Under the pieces are notes generated by a model. That model was not told where the DNA came from. It did not search any database and saw only the letters and a program-made list of their open reading frames with translations. Source: Hydrangea macrophylla (taxonomy: Eukaryota > Streptophyta > Magnoliopsida > Cornales > Hydrangeaceae). From it: 64,000 bases of DNA. Numbering within the stretch: the first letter of the stretch is position 1; the number at the start of each line of letters is the position of its first letter. The stretch lies in assembly GCA_033977485.1 (NCBI GenBank), contig CM066994.1, forward strand, positions 9,116,001 through 9,180,000. Reading direction: 5' to 3'. This document shows positions 44,466 to 57,128 of this stretch, one piece after another. Both the position numbers and the translations under genes were made by a program.

Positions 44466-46583
44466 CTAGTACAGACCCGTGCCCGCGGGCACGGAGCTAA
44501 AGAGAAGAAGAAGAGATTAATGAAACTATATAATCCTTTGCCCATGTCATTCCAATGGCCAAAAATTAAAAACTAAACTTCGTTGCCCATACCATTTAAG
44601 AACGTACAACCCAAATTAGGAGCTAAAAATAATCTCTTAGTTTAGACCCAAAAAAAAAAAAACACACACACACACACACAAACAAACAAAGTCCTTAATC
44701 ACTATTCCAAACCCATAGGACACATTTATCTGTCAAAGATGAGAATTGAACTATTAGTTGTTTAAGTGTATATAACAACCGATTATCCAATTAAAATGAA
44801 TTATTGGTCAAATCCCGCCAAACAACACATGGCCATAATGTTCACTTCCTACAATTTCACATGTCTAGCCCACCACATAAGTGATGCCCATAAATCACCG
44901 CCTCCAACAAACAGGCTCTATGAGTAATACTATGTTCCTAAATTTTGAATCTCAAACACTTCTTAATTACATGTCGGTAGAATTGAACAGATGTATTAGA
45001 TGTGGATGCCTTTATTTTCTTTGAATGCTACTTAGTAATAATTTGTTTGATCGATTTATGGTTGCTTAAAAAAAGGCTTTACATGTACATGCTTTGCTTA
45101 CACAACGCAAATTTTAATAATTGTCAGTGCCCATGGGTTCGGTACAAAAAGAAAGGGCTAGAGTTGCAGGGGCATTGGTGGTACAACAGCGAGGGCGGTC
45201 TTTATTTTTTTTTCAAACCAATTAGAGTGAAATTGATTTGAAACTCAACCCGTTTTCATTTTTCACAAACAGGACCCCATCTATGGTTTTTGTCAATATA
45301 CAAATTCGTTGTCCCATTCCTTTTTATATTGGTTCTTATAAAATCCAAGATCAGGTTATTGGTTTGACAAAGAACCAATCATCGCAATGCACATAAACAA
45401 AATAGGAAAGGATAAATATCACATATCTCTCCTGAGGTTTGGCCTTAATACACATACCTCCCCTTAGATTTAAGGAATCTCACTTCCCTCCCTTATTTAT
45501 GAATTTTAGTGTTAGATTCCCTTAAATTTTAGTGTTGGAACTTAATGACAAATCCCACGTAATTCGGTTTTATTACATTCAAAAAGTCGGCTTAAAGTTG
45601 GGTTTTGTAAGACCGACATTAAAGTTGGGTTTCCAAAACCCGACATTAAAGTTGGTTTTAGTAAAACCGACATTCAAGTTAATTATTTTTTCCACAATTA
45701 ATTTTCAGAGTAAAAAGAGAAGGGAAAAAATTCCGTTAATGTTGGGTTTTGGAAACCCAACTTTAGTATCGGGTTCTGGAAACCCAACTTTAATGTCGAT
45801 CTTACAAAACCCAACTTTAAGCCGACTTTTTGAAGTCGGTTCGTGGGATTTGTCGTCAAATTTATAAGGCATTTTGATTTAATAATTAAGTTTTTTTTAG
45901 ACTATTTTTGTGGAAACAACTCTAGAGTCGGTACTTTTTTTAAACGATGTCACCAGTGCAACTCGTCCTGTGAACCACAATAGACTCATGAAACAGAATT
46001 CTTAATAAAACAGTCCAGTCAAGAAAACATAGTAAAAAACATAACCAAATGTGCCTGAAGCATCCACCATAGATACCTTTCAGTCGAAAATTGTCTCTAG
46101 AAAGTTCAATCCAAAGATCCCATTTCACTTGAGTCATAATACTTACAGATTCACCGCTTCAAATTTATGTTAGTCTAGGACTTAGTAAGCAAAACAGGAA
46201 CGTCGCCCTAGAGTTAAAAAATCCATAATAGGAAAATATCCACTTAGTACAAAAATGGGCAATAATTCGAAGAAGAGAGTGAATTCAAACAAAGTTCGAA
46301 ACTAAATTTAAGTTTGATCCCCCAAAAAATCATTGGAAAGTAAAGAAGAAAGATCTTAAAGGGCAAAAAAATAGAAAACCCTAATTCATAGGAGTAAATA
46401 AGTTAACTGATTTAAGTTTAGAGAGAAAAGCCTCTATTTGCTTCATACTAAGCAGTAGATTAAACTTCGTCTCCTCAACAACTCACACCTACTCTTGCAC
46501 TGTAAAATAGAAGAAATTCAAGTACAGTATTTAAAACGCCTCAAAACCCTAAAAATCAAACGAAACTCTTAAACATCAATTAC

Positions 46584-46618
<35 letters not shown>

Positions 46619-47063
46619 GAGGGGAGACCAAGAGGGATATGGAGAAGTTGAGAGATGGATGAGAAACGTGACAGTGAGCGGGTTATGATTGGTGGAGGGT
46701 GGGTACAGAAAGAGGAGTGAGAGAAATTGGTGTGCAGTTGGGAAATTCAATTTTTTTTTAATCCTACCAATTTAGAGAGAGAGAAAGATTGATACTCAGT
46801 TCATGAGAGTGCAATGAATCTGTTTTGGAAAGAGAGAGAGAGACGTGATGAGAGAATTCGGGGATCCTGAGAGATGTAGAAGTTATATGGTGCATTAGTT
46901 GTGTTGATGAGATTGTTTAGACCATTGGATGAAGTGGATCTAAGGGTGGAAAGTGGATATGGTGTGCATAAGGGTCAAGATTTAAAGTTGAGTAAATGGA
47001 GAACTCTTGGCCCTTGGGTCAATTTTTTTGTGGGGTCTACACCATTCCTCAATATTAGATAGA
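44466..47063 (-). mobile_element. Helitron H3 (non-autonomous)
   Basis: Minus strand: the 3' end at 44466 is CTAG, with a perfect 18-nt palindrome 'ccgtgcccgcgggcacgg' at 44477-44494 seven bases inside it. The 5' end at 47063 reads TCTATCTAATATTGAGG. It lies between A (44465) and T (47064). 2598 bp, no Rep/helicase. It contains a (GA)n tract near 46587-46612 and a 310-bp foldback at 45546-45858. Confidence 0.85.
45546..45858. repeat. Foldback with about 30-bp internal periodicity in Helitron H3
   Basis: The arms begin 'tgacaaatcccacg' and its complement, and match along nearly 130 bp each. Within an arm the unit 'ttaaagttgggttt...cgaca' repeats about every 30 bp, and each unit is itself partly palindromic ('gggtttccaaaaccc'). 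Both strands therefore show an open frame with a repeated NPTL motif, which I take to be a by-product, not a gene. Confidence 0.8.
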
Positions 47064-47729
47064 TGTGTGTGTATATGCAGGAGAGAGAGAGAGAGAGAGA
47101 GATGCTTTCTGCCTTCTGGCGGCAATTGTCATAGTGAATCAGTGATGACGGGGTAGTAGAAAATTATGGTAAGTGGGTCGAACAGGAAGTGGAGTGGCCT
47201 TCTGGCCCATGTAATTTGAGTCCAAACCCGTATTATAGCCCACAAACTATATGTCCTTGGTGAGACTTTTGGGAGCCTAAATTTTAGAAGAGGCCCATAT
47301 GAGGCTCTCTCTCCGAGAGTAATATTGTGCTTCCCAAATTGGCGAGATATCTCAAATTTGATTCCTAATATATATGACAGTTGGCTCATTTGATTTTTAT
47401 TAGAGGGTGTTCAAGTGGTCCCATCATTTATGGAAGGTAGTCTCACTGCTACATATTGAGAATCACATTTAGGATGCAAATACTCTGAAATGTGAATGAG
47501 TTGGCACTCTCTCTCTCTCTCTAGAAACTAAGCTTCACTTTAGGCAACCTATTGATGACATGGGCTTCAATCATCATGTATTCAGCCCCACCTCCTAAGT
47601 TTCAAGGTTAGGTCGGATAGGGCCAAGCCCAATTGACTGAATTTGTGGAATCGTAATGGATCAGATCTAGTTGTAGCTGTTAAGAAACTGCGTTCCCAGA
47701 ATCCATTGACAGCGCGTATAAGTTGGTAC
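47064..47729. other. Intergenic with (GA)n tract
   Basis: (GA)n at about 47082-47102 and CT-rich at 47509-47521. The segment 47401-47490 resembles half of the foldback at 49100-49240. No gene. Confidence 0.4.
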
Positions 47730-48998
47730 TGCAAAAAAAAAAAAAAATTTACGTGAAAACTACAATAACCTTACAAGGGCGGAACTAGGGTTACCTTAAA
47801 TTGTTAAAACGGATTGCTGTAGTAGACGAATCGAGAACACGGGCTCGATAACAGCTCACGATCTTCTACCGTATTCCTTTGCTGCCAGAATATCGAACTG
47901 AGTGTGGGCTCCTTCGAAATCCTTTATGTTTCTGCTCTCTCTTTTTACGCTCTCTTTTCTATTCCGAGTTATAATACTCTTGATGGAAAAACGCAAACTG
48001 AGGAGAGAGCCAAAGCAGCATATATATAGGCTACGATAGGGACCATAAGAAGTCAATAAGGAATAGACTTCCTTATGGAATTAGGAAACCCTAATTCGAA
48101 TTGAATCAGATTCCTATTTTCATAAATTATAATTCATAACACTAAAGAATTATAATTGCACTCCTACCATTATCTCAAAAAAATATTTCGAGCTCCATGT
48201 TATTAAATGCTTATTATCTCCCCATGTTAAGATTACAGATATCCATTAATTAAATATAATTACTGACAATCATATTTAATTAATCTCTTAAAATTCCTTG
48301 AGATCCTCTGCTTAACTTATCTGATATGTCGGATACAAAGCAGGGGTTGACATAATCAAAACTTATAAGCTTTTTCAAGGGGATATCATCAATCCCAAAA
48401 TTGAGACATGGATTCCATCATTAATTAATATCTACCACATAATTAATATTGTCACCCAATCCAATGAGATATTGACCCATTTAAGGATCTCACCCTTTTA
48501 GGGATTAAAGTGTAAATATCAAATGTACGTGTCCATAAAATAACTTAGGATTTAGAGCATAAGCACTCATAATAGTTATGAGGTATTAATTATCTTATAA
48601 GTCAGTATAAAGATAATTACCCCAAGTCGGTCCCGTTTAATACACAAAATGTACCAACATGGTGAGTTGAAACTATACCGTTTCCCGCAGTCAAGACAAA
48701 CCTACTACAACACCATGTTGCAGTCATACCGATGGTGTGTCCAATCCATCTAAGACTGTAAACCAAAATCTTACATTCTACAAGATCCGATGGTCTAATC
48801 TTCCCTGTGCAAGCCGAACTCTACACACCAAACCACTTACTATGTAGAGTGAAAGACACACATGCATAATATTAAATAAACAATATAATACAAATTTTGC
48901 CCACACAGATTCTCATAAAAAATATGGATTAACTGATTTTATTAAATGAATAATAAATCAACTACATAAAGCATGACTTTTAGTATATATCCCTAACA
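47730..48998 (-). mobile_element. Probable solo LTR, Ty1/copia type
   Basis: Read on the minus strand it begins 'tgttagggatatatactaaa' and ends '...ttttttttgca', the TG...CA ends and AT-rich start common to plant copia LTRs. It contains a 'tatatatagg' TATA-like element near 48020 and 'ctctctcttt' tracts. 1269 bp. No primer-binding site or polypurine tract adjoins it, and no partner LTR is present, so a solo LTR is likely. The 5-bp flanks ('ggtac' and 'gtagc') do not match cleanly. Confidence 0.6.
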
Positions 48999-49099
48999 GT
49001 AGCTTCGTATTCAGTTGCCATAACCGCGGTCAGACCGGAAAGAGGGGGGGGGGGGGAGAGGCCAAGGTTGTTTGCCAATTCTCAGCCACTTAAAAAAAT

Positions 49100-49240
49100 T
49101 TGTTTCCTAAATGTGATTTCCAACACATGTAGCAGTAGGACAACTAGATTCTAATTGGAGGATGCTAAAGTGGTCTTGTCCCAGCATTATTGAAGGTGAT
49201 ACAACTGCCACATGGTGTTGGGAACCAATTTGGGGTACAA
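49100..49240. repeat. MITE-like foldback
   Basis: 'ccaacacatgtagcagta' pairs with the complement of 'actgccacatggtgttgg' about 80 bp on; the outer arms continue to pair weakly. Half of a related unit is at 47401-47490. Confidence 0.5.
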
Positions 49241-52200
49241 CATAAAGCATAGCATTAAGTGATTAATTTACTCTTGGATTGTGAACAACCCAAGAAGAAA
49301 GCCCACAAAATTCACAATAAATGGGCTAGCACTTATCAGGCAATCAGTGGTACAGAAATGGAAGGCCTCAAACCAAGCCTGCACTATTTGTTAACACAAG
49401 CCCAAATCATATGTAACTCAAACCAAACCCGCATTTGTACGGCCCCGTTTGGCGACGTTTTGACAGAAATGGATGGTAATCGCAAAAAGTAGCGATTGGC
49501 AAAAGCTGCTCTTTGACTGCTTCTGTCCAACGGCTAATTTTGGAGTCTCCATTGCAATCGCAAGCAATCCAAAACGGCTCGCCATTTAGGTTTAGGACCA
49601 CAAACGTGGTTCCCATTGTAGTTCCCAAACATGCTCTACATAGTTTAAGTTGGCATTGAAATGCTTTTTCTCTCTTTTTTAGAATAAATATAAGTGGTGT
49701 TGAAAAGGTTTTTTATCAAAAAAGAATTTTCAATGAACAGAAGGAAAGAGATTATGATTTTTCAAATATATAGTTTGCCATCTATGTTATTGTATAGGGG
49801 TGATGACAAGAATATAATATGAATTTAGCCGCTTTATTGGGGCCATGAACTTCTTAGAGAATCCCATTTAACTTTGTAGTTTGTAAACTTTTGTTTTTCC
49901 TTTTACCTTCATCACTAATGTCCACAGTGACACAGGAAAGAGATAGACACATCTTTTGGAGAGGTTGTATGAAAGTTGTATGAAAGTTGTGTCCCAAATA
50001 TTACTCCCCATAAAATTACGAAAATTTTCCCTAGTGAGAAGGGGTCTAACCCATAAATTATGAAAACGCTTCTTTATTGGGAAGAGATCTTCCCAAGAGA
50101 GTGACTTTGACTCTGTGGTCCATTTGACAACAAATTTTGCTACTATGATTCAATCACAAAAAATTGCACTTATCACAAAATGAGATTATTGCAAAATTTT
50201 GGGATTGCATTGCAAAAGCTAAGTTTATCAAATAGTTCTAGAATAGCCTTTTGAGAGTTACAATATCATAACTTATGGACTACAAAAATCTTTGCCAAAC
50301 GAAGTCTTGCACAAGTCAAAGCCTCTTGAAGTATAAAAAATAAAGTCCGGTACAATGTTTGCATCGATATGGGTGAAAACAAAAGAAAAGGTCTTGAGAG
50401 AAACCACAAGCCAAAGAAAACTTCAACCTCCATTTGTTGCAATTGCAATGAAAGCCATTTCCTAACAAAACAAATGACATACTACAACATGACCTTAACA
50501 ACTACACTCAAGGATTGAAAACAACATTCACCTCCCAATTATTATTATCATAATGTTCATGTCCAAATCAATGGAGAATACAACATATTTCTAACATTGT
50601 AGAACAAGATTCAATAGCCATATCACACAAGCTTGAAAGTAACTTTGTGAAACCAAAGAGCCACAAGTTTTCTAATCAAGGAAACTATTTACTTAAACGT
50701 ACAACTTGGTAATGAATTCAATTTTGCCTTACAAAACTGGTTAAAGGCTAATGGCTAAAACAAAGACTATACGACGATGTTAACCATATCTCATATTCGT
50801 GATCCATCTCTCTACATCAAAGATCCCTCCTAAAATATTTTTCAAAAACTAAAGTTCAATATTTTCCGGTCAATTTTAGGAAATCATACATGATTTTTGT
50901 GTAAAAATAACTAGTAGAGAGTTATTCTTCATACACTTCATCATTAACGTGAAATGGTTCTACAAATACAAGAATGAAAAATTGGAGGGTGAATAGAAAA
51001 ACTAAAAATTATCCACAAACAGTTATTTGGTAAGTGCAATCATTATTTTGCTCACTTCGAATAAATGTGATTGACTCAATTCTAAGGCCTTATTTGGAAT
51101 CACTTTGCAAAAATACATTTAGGTTTAATGTGTTTTTGTAACCCAAAAAATACATATTAACATGTTTGGTTGAAGCTCGCCTAAAAGTGCATCCTCTCAA
51201 ACGTAATATATGAAGTAATATATGAAGCAGATTCCAGTTATTATAAAATTTTCATAATTCTAATAGTGCCCTTTTAATATGGGTTCTAGTTTTGCTTCTA
51301 TTTGACAATTCCAATTATAAAGAATTTTGGAGTTCTAACTCTCATTACATGCATCTATAAGGTATAATATAGCAATCAAGAGCACACATCACATACGCTT
51401 TCTCAAAGCAATTTGATTAGGACCCACTAATGAATCACACATCTTATGGTTCCGTCATTGAGGTTATGGCCCTTTCTTTCTCTTTCGATGTGGCAACACG
51501 TGTGTCACGCATCATTGCATAAAATTCCGCGGAAACAATAGAAAATTTCATATGAAAGGTACATACCTAATCATACATTGGGTTTTAAGAAAATCTTTAT
51601 CAAACCCATGCATGTTGTGTAATCTATAAACCCCACTAACATCATGACAAATATTTATAGACATAACTAACAATATCAAGAAGAAAAAAAACCACATTAA
51701 TCTATATAAGTTTGGTACAACCTTCTCAAGTTCTACCCAACACAAGTTTTTTTTTTTTTTTTTATGCATTATGACTGGACACACATACACATACTATAAA
51801 TCAAATTCAATTTAGAGTATTATAATTGCTCACAATAAAGCCCAATAAATATTACTCATTCCTATTAAATAATAAACAGAGAGACCATAAAAAGAGACAG
51901 AAACGATCAATCTACTCTCTAAATAAATAAATAAATAAAAAGAGATTACACTATTTAAACAAAACGGCTTGGTCAATACAAGACTTTAGCTTGCAAACAA
52001 ATGGTATATAGTAATTTAGTAAATTAGTTAGGTGGTTTTAGTCTAGGCGTCCACTCCTTGGACCCTCTCAATTAGGGAATAGTAATATTCAAGTCTGTGT
52101 ACAGTGGGCACAGATTCTTATCAATTACGTTATCATAAAGAAGTCTTCTCGAAGCTCCAATTTTTTTATTTTTTATTTTTGTGTTTTTATTATTTGATTC

Positions 52201-52742
52201 ATTAAAACAAATATAGGTAATTCTTTTGAAAACTAGAATTTTATAGGTGTTGTATAGACCATTATATTAATAGAACTTTAGGCGTATACTTTTAAAAGTA
52301 ACTGTTAAGAGTTTAAAGTTAAATTTGATTTGAAATTTGTTAAAAAATCTCTAAAAGAAATTTTTTAATTAATATTCACGCACGGTCCAGTAAAATTTCA
52401 CATAATATTTATTTACGGAGGAACTAGGAATCTTAATTCTAGTGATCTTGCATTTTTGCTCTCTAATAAAGTTGACCTCGGAAAAAAAAAAAAGGAGGTA
52501 GAGCAATGAAGAGACTCAGAAAATAGCAAATATTAGCAGTTTATACGACATAAATTGTATATACTTTTAAAATAGAGTAGGTCGAAGCATAGTAAATGCA
52601 CTAGTAGTAGTTGTAACATTCTTTGGACACCAAAATTTAGAAAAAGCTAGGACAAAGAATCAAAGAAGATATCCTACTTTGGTTTGATTAAAATAATAAA
52701 AAACAGAATTATTGTTTTCTTTTTCTTAATTTCTTTCTTATT
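49241..52742. other. 3.5-kb AT-rich intergenic stretch
   Basis: No supported gene. At 49440-49635 'gccccgtttggcgac' and 'cccaaacatgctc' could be the worn ends of a MITE; 51085-51200 has similar 'ccttatttggaatcac' text. Scattered A/T runs only. Confidence 0.4.
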
Positions 52743-53100
52743 AGGGAAAATTATTAAAAAATCCTAAAAGTAACTCTCATAAGTTTCAAACTTCAATTTG
52801 TTTGATCATTTGTTAAAAAGGACAAAAAGAATCTAAATCAGTGCTCGTACGGTATAAATGTGCACACCATAGAAAATCTCCTAAATCAGTCAAAACATAG
52901 AATCACGCGCTAGACTCCCGCGCGGCCAAGCGCGCCATGCGCGCGTCATTTTCTGATGCTGCTCGCACCGTGCGAGCAGCGTACCGTATAATTTCTAATT
53001 TTGAAAAATGTTTTTTAAACTTTAAACATCCATAACTTTTGACCTACAACTCCATTTTTCACAAATTTTATACCGTTGGAATCGTGTCGACGAGAGCTAC

Positions 53101-53785
53101 AAAACTAGTACCATTGTTGATATATTTTAAGAAAAAAAAAATTCATGTTTTTACATACATGAATAATAAGTGAAATTTCACTTGATATACATAAAATATT
53201 AAGTGAAATTTCACTCAATTCTAGAGCTTTAAAAGCTCTCCTTAAAACAACCATAAATTCAATTTTTGCAAAACTCATAAACTAGTTACCAAATGAATTA
53301 ACATGAAATTGTGCTTTAAAAAAGTAGAAGCACCAAAATGCGGGCCAAACTAAGCCTTAATGTTCATGAGTTAAGTGAAATTTCACTAAATATTCATGTT
53401 GGCATGGTGATTTTTTTTTTAAACAATACATATTTTGTTAAAATAAGCAAATTTCATAATCAATTATAAAACTCAAATTTTCAACCAAAACAAATGCAGG
53501 AATTCTTGTTAAAATTCGTCTTTTTTTAACTTTATTGTTGATATGTTTTGAGAAAAAAGATTTTCATGTTTTTACATACATAAATAATAAGTGAAATTTC
53601 ACTTAATATACATAAAATATTAAGTGAAATTTCACTCAATTCTAGGGCTTTTAAAAACTCTCCCCAAAAAAGCTCTAAGTTCCATTTTTACAAAGCTCAT
53701 AAACTAGTTATCAAATGAATTAACATGAAATTGTGCTTTAAAAAAGGAGAAGCACCAAAATGGGGCCAAACTAAGCCTTAATGAG
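53101..53785 (+). repeat. About 240-bp direct repeat pair
   Basis: The copies are at about 53112-53352 and 53530-53785. Both run from 'attgttgatat' through 'catgtttttacataca', two palindromes, 'aaactagttaycaaatgaat' (y = c or t) and 'gccaaactaagccttaatg'. The latter half is also related to the MITE at 56454-56710. Confidence 0.8.
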
Positions 53786-54150
53786 GTAGCAATGACTTTA
53801 TTGCTATTCGTCTTTTTTTAATTTTTTTTCTCAAAACATATAAATTTGGCATACATAAATATTAAGTGAAAATTCAATGAACCCGTACATGCTTTCTTCC
53901 TGAAAAACATGAAGTTAAACATAACATTCGTATACTCGTTTAGTGAGATTTCACTTAGTAGGTTAAGTGAAAATTCACTAACTATCCCAAAGGTCGCTAG
54001 AAGTAACTCTCTAGAGTTTAAGGTATAATTTGATACTTTGTTAAAAAGTCCTCAAGTGTCAATTTAAGTAAAATTTCACTTAATATTCATATACAAGTTC
54101 AGTGAAATTTCACTTAATATTTTTATATGCGAAGTGAAATTTTACTTCTT
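53165..54150. repeat. Cluster of a 16-bp palindrome (aagtgaaatttcactt)
   Basis: The perfect palindrome or one- to three-base variants occur about eleven times, near 53170, 53202, 53374, 53589, 53621, 53862, 53943, 53964, 54066, 54100 and 54131. Some are spaced by about 32 bp. All lie between the terminal repeats of the 52743-54803 element. Confidence 0.85.
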
Positions 54151-54803
54151 TTTTTTTTCTCTTTCATATTAAACAATGCATATTTCCTTTATAAAAAAAA
54201 AAATCAAATTTCACAAATCAATTATAAAACATAATTTTTCAATCCAAACAAATGCAAAATTCTTGTAAAAATTCACTAAAACTCTCCTTAAGAACAAAGT
54301 GAACATTCGATTTTTTTTCCCTCACATCATATCAACTTGGCATACGTGAATATAACATGAAAATTCAATAACACATACACAAATATTATGTGAAAATTTT
54401 ATTAGGTTCGTCTGGAGCATAATATGTAAAAATAAGAATTTTTTTCTTTTGCTCAAAAGGTATCAACAATGGTACTAGTTTTGTAGCTCTCGTCGACACG
54501 GTTCCAACGGTATAAAATTTGTAAGAAACAGAGTTGTAGATCAAAAGTTATGGAGATTTAAAGGTTAAAAATGCATTTACGAAATGAATATTATATGGTA
54601 CAGCCACTCACACGGTGTGAGTGGCTGAAACTAAAGAACGCGCACGTGAGGGCTGGGGAATATGTGGGATCTCCTATAGTGCATGCACTTGTACCGTGTG
54701 AGCACTGGATTAGATTCCTTTTGTCCTTTTTAAAAAATGGTCAAACCAATTAGAGTTTAAAACTTTTGAGAATTAGTTGAGGGGGTTTTCCAATAATATT
54801 CTA

Positions 54804-55335
54804 TTCTTATTATTTTGTATAAATTTATGAAAGCAAGACCACTTATTTGTTCAAACCTAGACTTCTTACTTTTTAAACCAGGTTTATATAGGTGAGACGT
54901 AATATTAATATAACAAATTATACTAAAACTATTCTATGGGCCATTTGGTTGGGAAAAGAATGGTATTTTTGTATAATATATTTTAGGTTGATATGCTTTT
55001 GGACAAAGTTAAAGGGTATTTATGTACCATTGTGATGGTGCTGTGCAACTTTTACTTTATTCCCCCCAAAGGGTTTTAAACTTTAAATTTCTTGATCCAG
55101 ATCCACCAATCAAACGTTGGCAATTTTATGCTGCTGTTGTGTTTTACTATTTGATCATTATTATATCAAAACAAAACACACTATAGACATAATATCAATA
55201 TAGATATTTGATGATGCGAGTAACTGACTTAAATCTAACTTGCCAAGTCTACACGACACCAAACACACAGATTTGTAAAATAGACTATTTTGACTTCATG
55301 GTGGATTCATATTAGGTGACCATGTCCGAATACAC
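54804..55335. other. AT-rich intergenic stretch
   Basis: Nothing recognised. Confidence 0.4.
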
Positions 55336-55490
55336 TTGGGTAAAGGTTTTTAGGTGTGGTTCGTTAGGTTTCTCTCATAATAGTGGGATTCTAATTAAGA
55401 AAAAAAAATTTAAAATATTATTTTTTAATCTTTGGTCCATACTGTTGTGAGAGAGAACCTAATGAACCATACCTAAGAAACTTTACCCAA
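55336..55490. mobile_element. Hairpin MITE (ttgggtaaagg ends)
   Basis: 'ttgggtaaaggtttttaggt' at the left and complement 'ttgggtaaagtttcttaggt' at the right, continuing as matching arms to 'gttaggtttctctca'. About 155 bp, non-coding. Confidence 0.7.
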
Positions 55491-56291
55491 CTATGTTCCG
55501 GCCATGTCATAGGTTAATCATGATATAATGGCTGAGATAAACTCGCGAGTCTTGAAATGTAGACTTAATAATGCTATATTTCACAAATTTGAATTTATTT
55601 TTAAATAGTTTAATTGTTGTACGACGGTATTAGATTTTATTGCATCTGACACAACTGACAAAATATTTGAAAATCAAATTTAAAATTTATATTTTAAAAG
55701 CATATCATTTCTCGTTCTTAATTGATGTTCACAGTGCCTCTTTGGATAACTTTTTCGGAAGCAAGATTTATTTAAAAAGTTTTGTTTATACCGTTTGAAT
55801 TATCTTTTCTCGTAGATTTTTAAATTCGACTCCATTTAAAAGATTATATATATAAGCCTTTTAAAAAGCTTCAGATTGTTAATTAGCTTTTTGAAGAAAA
55901 TTTTATTTGATTTTATTTCAAAAAAATGATTATTGTAAAAGTTAACCCAAACTAACTCTAAATCTACAAACATTCATGACCGTCTGATCCAAAACTTACA
56001 CCACTCTTTAGTAATTCTGCTCCACACCCAATACTAGTTGGTGTATAGTATATATATATATATATTTATATATTTAACTAAGATGGTGTATAATATTAAT
56101 ATACTTCGCATTTTATATATATTCTCACAAGATGCCTGTGTTCTCTGCAAGTGGATAAAGTTTTATCTCTTTAACAAATTCAATTACTAAAATACCATTA
56201 TTTTCAAATATGACCAAAATACCCTTTTATTGAAATGACCAAAATACCATCCTATACAAAATATTACGGAGTATTTGGTTCTCTATGGTGG

Positions 56292-56442
56292 GTAAAGTTT
56301 TGGAAAGGGTGGGACTAAATGCACCACCTTTTTTGCTAAATACACTACCCTGTAGTGTTAAAATATGAAAAATTTGTGAGTGAAGATGGTGTATTTAGCG
56401 AAAACGGTGGTGTATTCAGCTTCACCCTTTTGGAAACTACTA
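56292..56442. repeat. MITE-like inverted repeat
   Basis: 'aaagggtgggactaaatgca' pairs with the complement of 'ctgaatacaccaccgttttc...' so that both arms share 'caccacc' and 'gctaaatacac'. About 150 bp. Confidence 0.5.
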
Positions 56443-56453
56443 AGGCTTAGTTT

Positions 56454-56710
56454 GGCCCCCACGTGGTGCTTCTCCCTTTTTAAAGCACAATTTCATATTA
56501 ATTCATTTGGTAACTAATTTATTAGCTTTGCAAAAATTGAATTTAGAGATTTTTTGGAGGGAGCTTTTAAAAACTCAAGCTTGCCTTTTGGTTTCATGAT
56601 GTCTTTTTGAAAAGTAGTATGTCACTTGTATAAAATTATCAAAGAACTCACTCCGTAGTAATAAATTCATAAGCTCCTTTTAAAAAGCCACGTAGAGGCC
56701 AAACTAAGTC
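56454..56710. mobile_element. Tourist-like MITE (ggcttagtttggcc ends)
   Basis: 257 bp, ends 'ggcttagtttggcccccacg' and complement 'gacttagtttggcctctacg', flanked by 'taa' at 56451-56453 and 56711-56713. Parts of related copies are inside the 52743-54803 element. Confidence 0.8.
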
Positions 56711-56778
56711 TAAATACACTTAACTAGTAGCTCTATACATCCACTTAGATATCTAGCAATGTTGTATATATAACGACT

Positions 56779-56943
56779 AATGTTAGGTATACACACTTTT
56801 TGATACACAACTTTAAATGTATGTACTTTGTGTTGTGTAAGTGATGCACAAAAAAGTGTATAAAAATTTAAACAACACAAGGTACATGCATTTAAAGCAT
56901 AGTGTATCAAACAATGTGTAAAAAGTATACATACCTAGCATTA
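56779..56943. mobile_element. MITE, aatgctaggcacaca family, copy 3
   Basis: Ends 'taatgttaggtatacaca' and complement 'taatgctaggtatgtatac', with the family core 'ggtacatgcatttaaagc'. More diverged than the 16264-16445 copy. Confidence 0.65.
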
Positions 56944-57128
56944 TTAATATATAATTGCTCAACGCAATCACATACATGTGAAAAATAATTAGGTGGGGTG
57001 CAATTAGTTGCTCGCTAAAGTTTTAGCTCTTTAACAAATATGTTTATCAACACCATTATTTTTTTTGTTAGCAAAAAAAAAACACCATTATTTTCAAATG
57101 ACCAAAGTACCATCTTACCCAAATGACC

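Larger units (their letters stand above)
52743..54803. mobile_element. Element with about 370-bp terminal inverted repeats (Mutator-like?)
   Basis: The left arm (52743-53130) and the complement of the right arm (54450-54803) align over their length, sharing 'ttaaaaaggacaaaa', 'ccataacttttga', 'aattttataccgttgga' and 'gtcgacgagagctacaaaac'. Each arm holds a local hairpin (52958-52980 and 54601-54627). The core is AT-rich, with a 240-bp direct repeat and many copies of a 16-bp palindrome. No transposase. Long terminal inverted repeats favour the Mutator superfamily, but the 9-bp target duplication was not found. Confidence 0.75.

Noticed and set aside
45532..45867. 111-codon plus-strand frame with a repeated NPTL motif
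   Set aside because: It coincides exactly with the foldback; the periodic peptide follows from the 30-bp DNA repeat.
38198..47063. Possibility that this region is tandem SINE or LINE copies
   Set aside because: The termini fit Helitrons better: CTAG with a hairpin at one end, TC at the other, insertion between A and T, no target duplication, no A-tail.
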